64,000 nucleotides of DNA from assembly GCA_022410635.1 (NCBI GenBank), contig JAJVDF010000593.1, forward strand, positions 484,895 through 548,894, read 5' to 3'. Made by a program: the position numbers and the translations under genes. Shown here in pieces: positions 61,101 through 64,000 of this stretch; position 1 is the first letter of the stretch, and each line of letters opens with the position of its first letter. Under the pieces are notes generated by a model, which did not search any database, had not been told where the DNA came from, and was given only the letters and a program-made list of their open reading frames with translations. The stretch is from Tretioscincus oriximinensis. Its lineage: Eukaryota; Chordata; Lepidosauria; Squamata; Gymnophthalmidae.

Positions 61101-62860
61101 AGAAAACCAATACTGCTTCAAGTACTGAAGCAGATCTAACTTTTGCAGCAGATATTTATTCCAATCAAGCAAGTTGCTACAGTATTTATTCATTTTCTAA
61201 TCATAGAGCTCTTACAATCAGTACAATGTGTTTCACTGACTTTTAACAGATAGTAAAATCAGGTTTATCTTTCTAAATCAAGCCCAGGCCTACTACCTTT
61301 TTATAAATCGATGGTTAAATCATTCCACAAACTCTTCCATAGTTATTACATTCATAGGCTAACTTCCCAAAACTTTAAACATATGGTTTTTCTATATATT
61401 CTCAAAGGCTTAACATCTGTTAATATATACATGCTATTTGAATCCCTTATCTAATAGATCCACATCAGGAAAGGAAAACTCAGCTCTTTAGCAAAACTAG
61501 ATTAAGTAGCCTATCCTCTTCCCAGCATAGGTGTTTGCAGAAATCCCAAGAAGTTGCATGAAATTCCATCTGACCCTAATTTAGTTTATAAGTAATTTAG
61601 CTGAGGTAATGGAAGGGTTAACCTTCTCATAACAATGCGGGTCAATCACTGGCATCATTGAGAAGGGTCAACATGAATTGGATAGAGATGACAGTTATAG
61701 TTAACAGTGGGAAAAAGAAATCAGACCAAATAATCTTCTGGAGATGAATTGGAACTGAATTGGAAAAGAGCCTTAGCCAGAGGCAGCAGATTACTCTCAT
61801 AGGGCAAATCTGAAGGTAAGTTTCCTAGCTAGAATTAGGACGCGTGTTTGAGGGAGGAGACCAATATGCCAAGGCTACTTGGGCTGAACAAGGGAGGCAG
61901 TGCTGACCAAATCTCCTCAGGACATTCCTGTGGCCCACCACATTCTCACAAGCCACTCTTTGTCCTCCCCCCTTCCTGGTCTTTGCGCTTTCCTCCTCAG
62001 GGCTGATTCCTGAGTGGAGGTCCCTGCTTTCTTTAGGCTCCTGCCCATTTTCTACCCTTCTTTTCTTCGCTCCCTTCAGCACCCTTTAAGTCGAGTTCTC
62101 AAATATCAGCCAACTCCTACTGATTCTACAGCCCCTCCTTTCTCGGACCCAGAAGGGGGGAGAAGTTTCACACGTGGTCTGGGCTCTACTACCCCACTCT
62201 CACATTCCTACACACATCAGCTCCAGGAACTCCTCCAACCTCTTCTGGAACAGTTCTGCTTCTCTTTGCCCATCACCTTGCGCCACATCCCAATAGNTCC
62301 CACCTATTTTTTAAATGTTTAAATTAGGAACCCATTCCCAATTTAAGACTTTTTTCCACGGAAAGAAAATCTCTGAAAAAAAGTTATGCAAACGATTCCA
62401 AGAGTTTAGAAAAATAAAACCCGACACACAAATAGTAGGTATGCATAGCCGTGCAAACATGCATACAGAGCATGTGAACACATTGCCCGCACGTTTATTC
62501 GTGGGGCAGGCACCAAGGAAGCTGGCCGATCCACAAAAATGTTGTTGAATTTCCCTTGTCATGCCCTCCTCTCCACATGTAAGGGGGGGGGAGAATTACT
62601 ACTGGTATTTTTCCAACTACTTTGCTGGGTTGTGTGGAATGAAGAGGAAGGGAGATGATGCGAAGAGCAAAAAGACATCTAATGTTTTCAGGAAGAAATG
62701 GCAAACGTTTAGCAACCTTAATGAGGGCTGTTAAAAAAAAACACATACACAGGATGAGGAACTTTTTCCGCTCACATTCAAATGAGAAAGGACTGAGGAA
62801 ACAATGCTGGCCATGAATAAGATGGTTTAAAGTGCCCTTTCCTTCCCTCCCAGTTCCCAC
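55160..62860. other. Promoter-proximal intron 1, depleted of recognisable repeats
   Basis: About 7.7 kb with no CR1, L1, L2, SINE, Penelope or MITE copy that I can recognise, in contrast to several per 5 kb elsewhere. Composition is AT-rich and unique. ORFs (up to 131 codons at 59734-60129) have no domain or splice context. Old or unfamiliar repeats could be missed. Confidence 0.45.
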
Positions 62861-62865
62861 CTCAG

Positions 62866-62960
62866 ACCCTGTGTGTGTATGTGTGTGTATGTATACATAT
62901 ATATATATATATATATATATGATTGTGTGCGCGCATGTGTATACGTGCGCGCGCGTACAC
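62866..62960 (+). repeat. Compound TG/TA/CG microsatellite
   Basis: tgtgtgtatg units, then (AT)n of about 24 bases (62895-62920), then alternating purine-pyrimidine gtgcgcgcatg and cgtgcgcgcgcg. About 350 bases inside intron 1 from exon 1. Confidence 0.85.
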
Positions 62961-63247
62961 CGCCACCCCTTTGCAATTCTTTCAGTTCACTCTGGAGCAA
63001 GAATGATAAAATTAAGGGGAATTAAGGGGAATCTCATATTCCCTTTAATTAAGTCTTTCGCACCCAAAGATATACATCAATAAACGAACACACATACATA
63101 TGCACACATATGCACACACGTCAGCCTCAGACCTTGCAACCGACCCTGGCGATATGGCTGCAAAGGGCGAGATTTAAGAGAAAAGGGGGGGGGACACAGG
63201 AAGGGAGGAGGGGTGGCTGTGGGTTGGGGGGGGGGGTCACTACTTAC

Positions 63248-63287
63248 CTTTCAGTGCTCTTGGTTTAGCTTGCTTGCGGCGAGACAT
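63248..63287 (-). CDS. ZNF521: ZNF521 coding exon 1 (start codon, NuRD-binding N-terminus)
   Basis: Read on the minus strand, an ATG at 63287-63285 opens MSRRKQAKPRALK, followed by one extra base and a near-perfect donor (AAAG|GTAAGTA). The RRKQ-K-P motif at the extreme N-terminus is shared by FOG, SALL, ZNF423 and ZNF521 proteins, where it recruits the NuRD co-repressor through RBBP4/7. SALL proteins continue KPQH and FOG proteins have KQSxPRQIK, so KQAKPR-x-x-K fits ZNF521/ZNF423; exon 3 decides for ZNF521. The exon ends in phase 1, matching exon 2 and exon 3. The 5' UTR is not delimited; the bases just before ATG (TTTTAG|G) look like a splice acceptor, so a separate upstream non-coding exon is possible. 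The protein acts in the nucleus. Confidence 0.93.
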
Positions 63288-63770
63288 CCTAAAAGTAAAC
63301 AGCTGAAGTAGTTTCAATGTCAGCCCTCTAAAGAAACTACACTTCCTTATAACCGACGAAAGACCCTGGAAGATTTTCTCTCCTCCGCTAGCAATTTTTT
63401 CTCTCTCTCTCTTTCTCTCTCTTTCCCTCCCTCCCTCCTCCCTCCCTCGCTCTGCTGGCGGCTGGCTGGGGGGCTCAGGGCTCTGTGCTCAAGCAGCTGC
63501 ACGAAAACTTTCCCAGGTTTCAATCTCAAGCCCCCCCTCCCCAAACCTCCAAACCTCCCACAGAGCCCCTTTTGGAACCCCCCACCCTCAAAAAAAAGAG
63601 AGGAAGGAAAAAAAAACCCAAAAAAATGCTTGCAAAAAAAAAGCAAAACGAAAAAGGGGGACTGGGGGCGGGGGGGGGATGCCGCTAAGTCACGCAAATT
63701 ATATATCCGATCGCCACAGGAAGGATAATTGCAATTTTAATTTAAATACCTAACTGCTTACATGAGCCAT
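63288..63770 (-). promoter_or_regulatory. ZNF521: Presumed ZNF521 5' UTR and promoter-proximal region
   Basis: The stretch upstream of the start codon is more GC-rich than the intron and contains long CT-, C- and A-rich runs (63395-63455, 63520-63600, 63600-63665). A TTATAAGG sequence lies about 60-70 bases upstream of the ATG on the minus strand. No transcription start can be fixed by reading, and the region is not a strong CpG island. Assigned by position only. Confidence 0.4.
63395..63455 (+). repeat. CT-rich simple repeat upstream of ZNF521 ATG
   Basis: tctctctctctttctctctc followed by ccctccctccctcc. It lies in the presumed 5' UTR/promoter; on the transcribed strand it is GA-rich. Confidence 0.8.
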
Positions 63771-63785
63771 TGGAAGGGGCGGGGG

Positions 63786-63796
63786 GGAGAATATAT

Positions 63797-63827
<31 letters not shown>

Positions 63828-63828
63828 C
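63786..63828 (+). repeat. TA microsatellite
   Basis: atatattatatatatatatg units over about 40 bases, about 500 bases upstream of the ZNF521 start codon. Confidence 0.85.
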
Positions 63829-64000
63829 AATAACCTGGAATTCAGGGATGTTCCTCCCTCCTTGGTATCAGCCTTGGAAGGGAGGGAAAAGAGTTAAAAA
63901 AAAATTTCCACTATTTGTTTACAACCTCGTTCTTTGGGAATTAAAAAATTAAAAATAAACGAAGGACGGTAATCGTGGGGAGGGGAAATCGCATAATAAG

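Larger units (their letters stand above)
31716..63247 (-). other. ZNF521: ZNF521 intron 1
   Basis: About 31.5 kb between the donor of exon 1 and the acceptor of exon 2. It separates the 13-residue NuRD-recruiting peptide from the rest of the protein. The part nearest exon 2 (to about 55 kb) is crowded with transposons; the 7-8 kb nearest exon 1 contains almost none that I recognise. No other coding exon in frame with the flanking exons was recognised. Confidence 0.85.

Noticed and set aside
63248..63287. Assignment of exon 1 to SALL, FOG (ZFPM) or ZNF423
   Set aside because: The N-terminal motif is shared, but exon 3 carries the ZNF521-specific VFESLSDITEHKINQCQLT, and all exons are phase-compatible.
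1..64000. CRISPR array, bacterial operon, phage or defence system
   Set aside because: No regularly spaced repeats, no bacterial-type gene packing; the DNA is clearly vertebrate intron.

Overview
The window is intronic vertebrate DNA, most likely from a squamate reptile (lizard or snake). This rests on the mixture of interspersed repeats: CR1 and L2-like LINEs sharing 3' tails with tRNA-derived SINEs, L1, Penelope-like elements, hAT-type foldback MITEs and a solo LTR. There are no bacterial genes. Nearly all open frames are chance frames or transposon remnants. Scattered single N bases are assembly ambiguities.

The only cellular gene recognised is ZNF521, a multi-zinc-finger transcriptional co-regulator, on the minus strand. 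Three coding exons of its 5' part are present: exon 1 at 63248-63287 (start codon and NuRD-recruiting N-terminus), a 57-nt exon 2 at 31659-31715, and exon 3 at 15182-15361 (acidic linker and first zinc finger). All have AG/GT borders, and every junction is phase 1, so they read as one frame of 92 residues plus the first base of codon 93. The large zinc-finger exon must lie beyond position 1. Introns are about 31.5 kb, 16.3 kb and at least 15.2 kb. The promoter side is at the right end (about 63.2-63.8 kb).

Layout: 1-15 kb, intron 3 with CR1, SINE and hAT insertions, several nested. 15-31 kb, intron 2 with Penelope-like, CR1 and unclassified repeats, a foldback and a 3'-end L1. 31.7-55 kb, the distal part of intron 1, with a CpG-rich hAT foldback 1 kb from exon 2, L2 and SINE copies, palindromic Penelope-like copies and a three-layer nest (L1 in a solo LTR in a CR1). 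55.2-62.8 kb, next to the first exon, is almost free of recognisable transposons.

Most notable: (1) the in-frame 57-nt exon 2, absent from the canonical mammalian ZNF521 protein as I remember it but resembling the start of the equivalent segment of the paralogue ZNF423; (2) a hairpin MITE family with TAGGCTGACCAG ends and 8-bp target duplications in four copies; (3) Penelope-like palindromic copies with 11-13-bp target duplications and a hammerhead-like core. Repeat assignments come from reading by eye and comparison with remembered families; no database search was possible.
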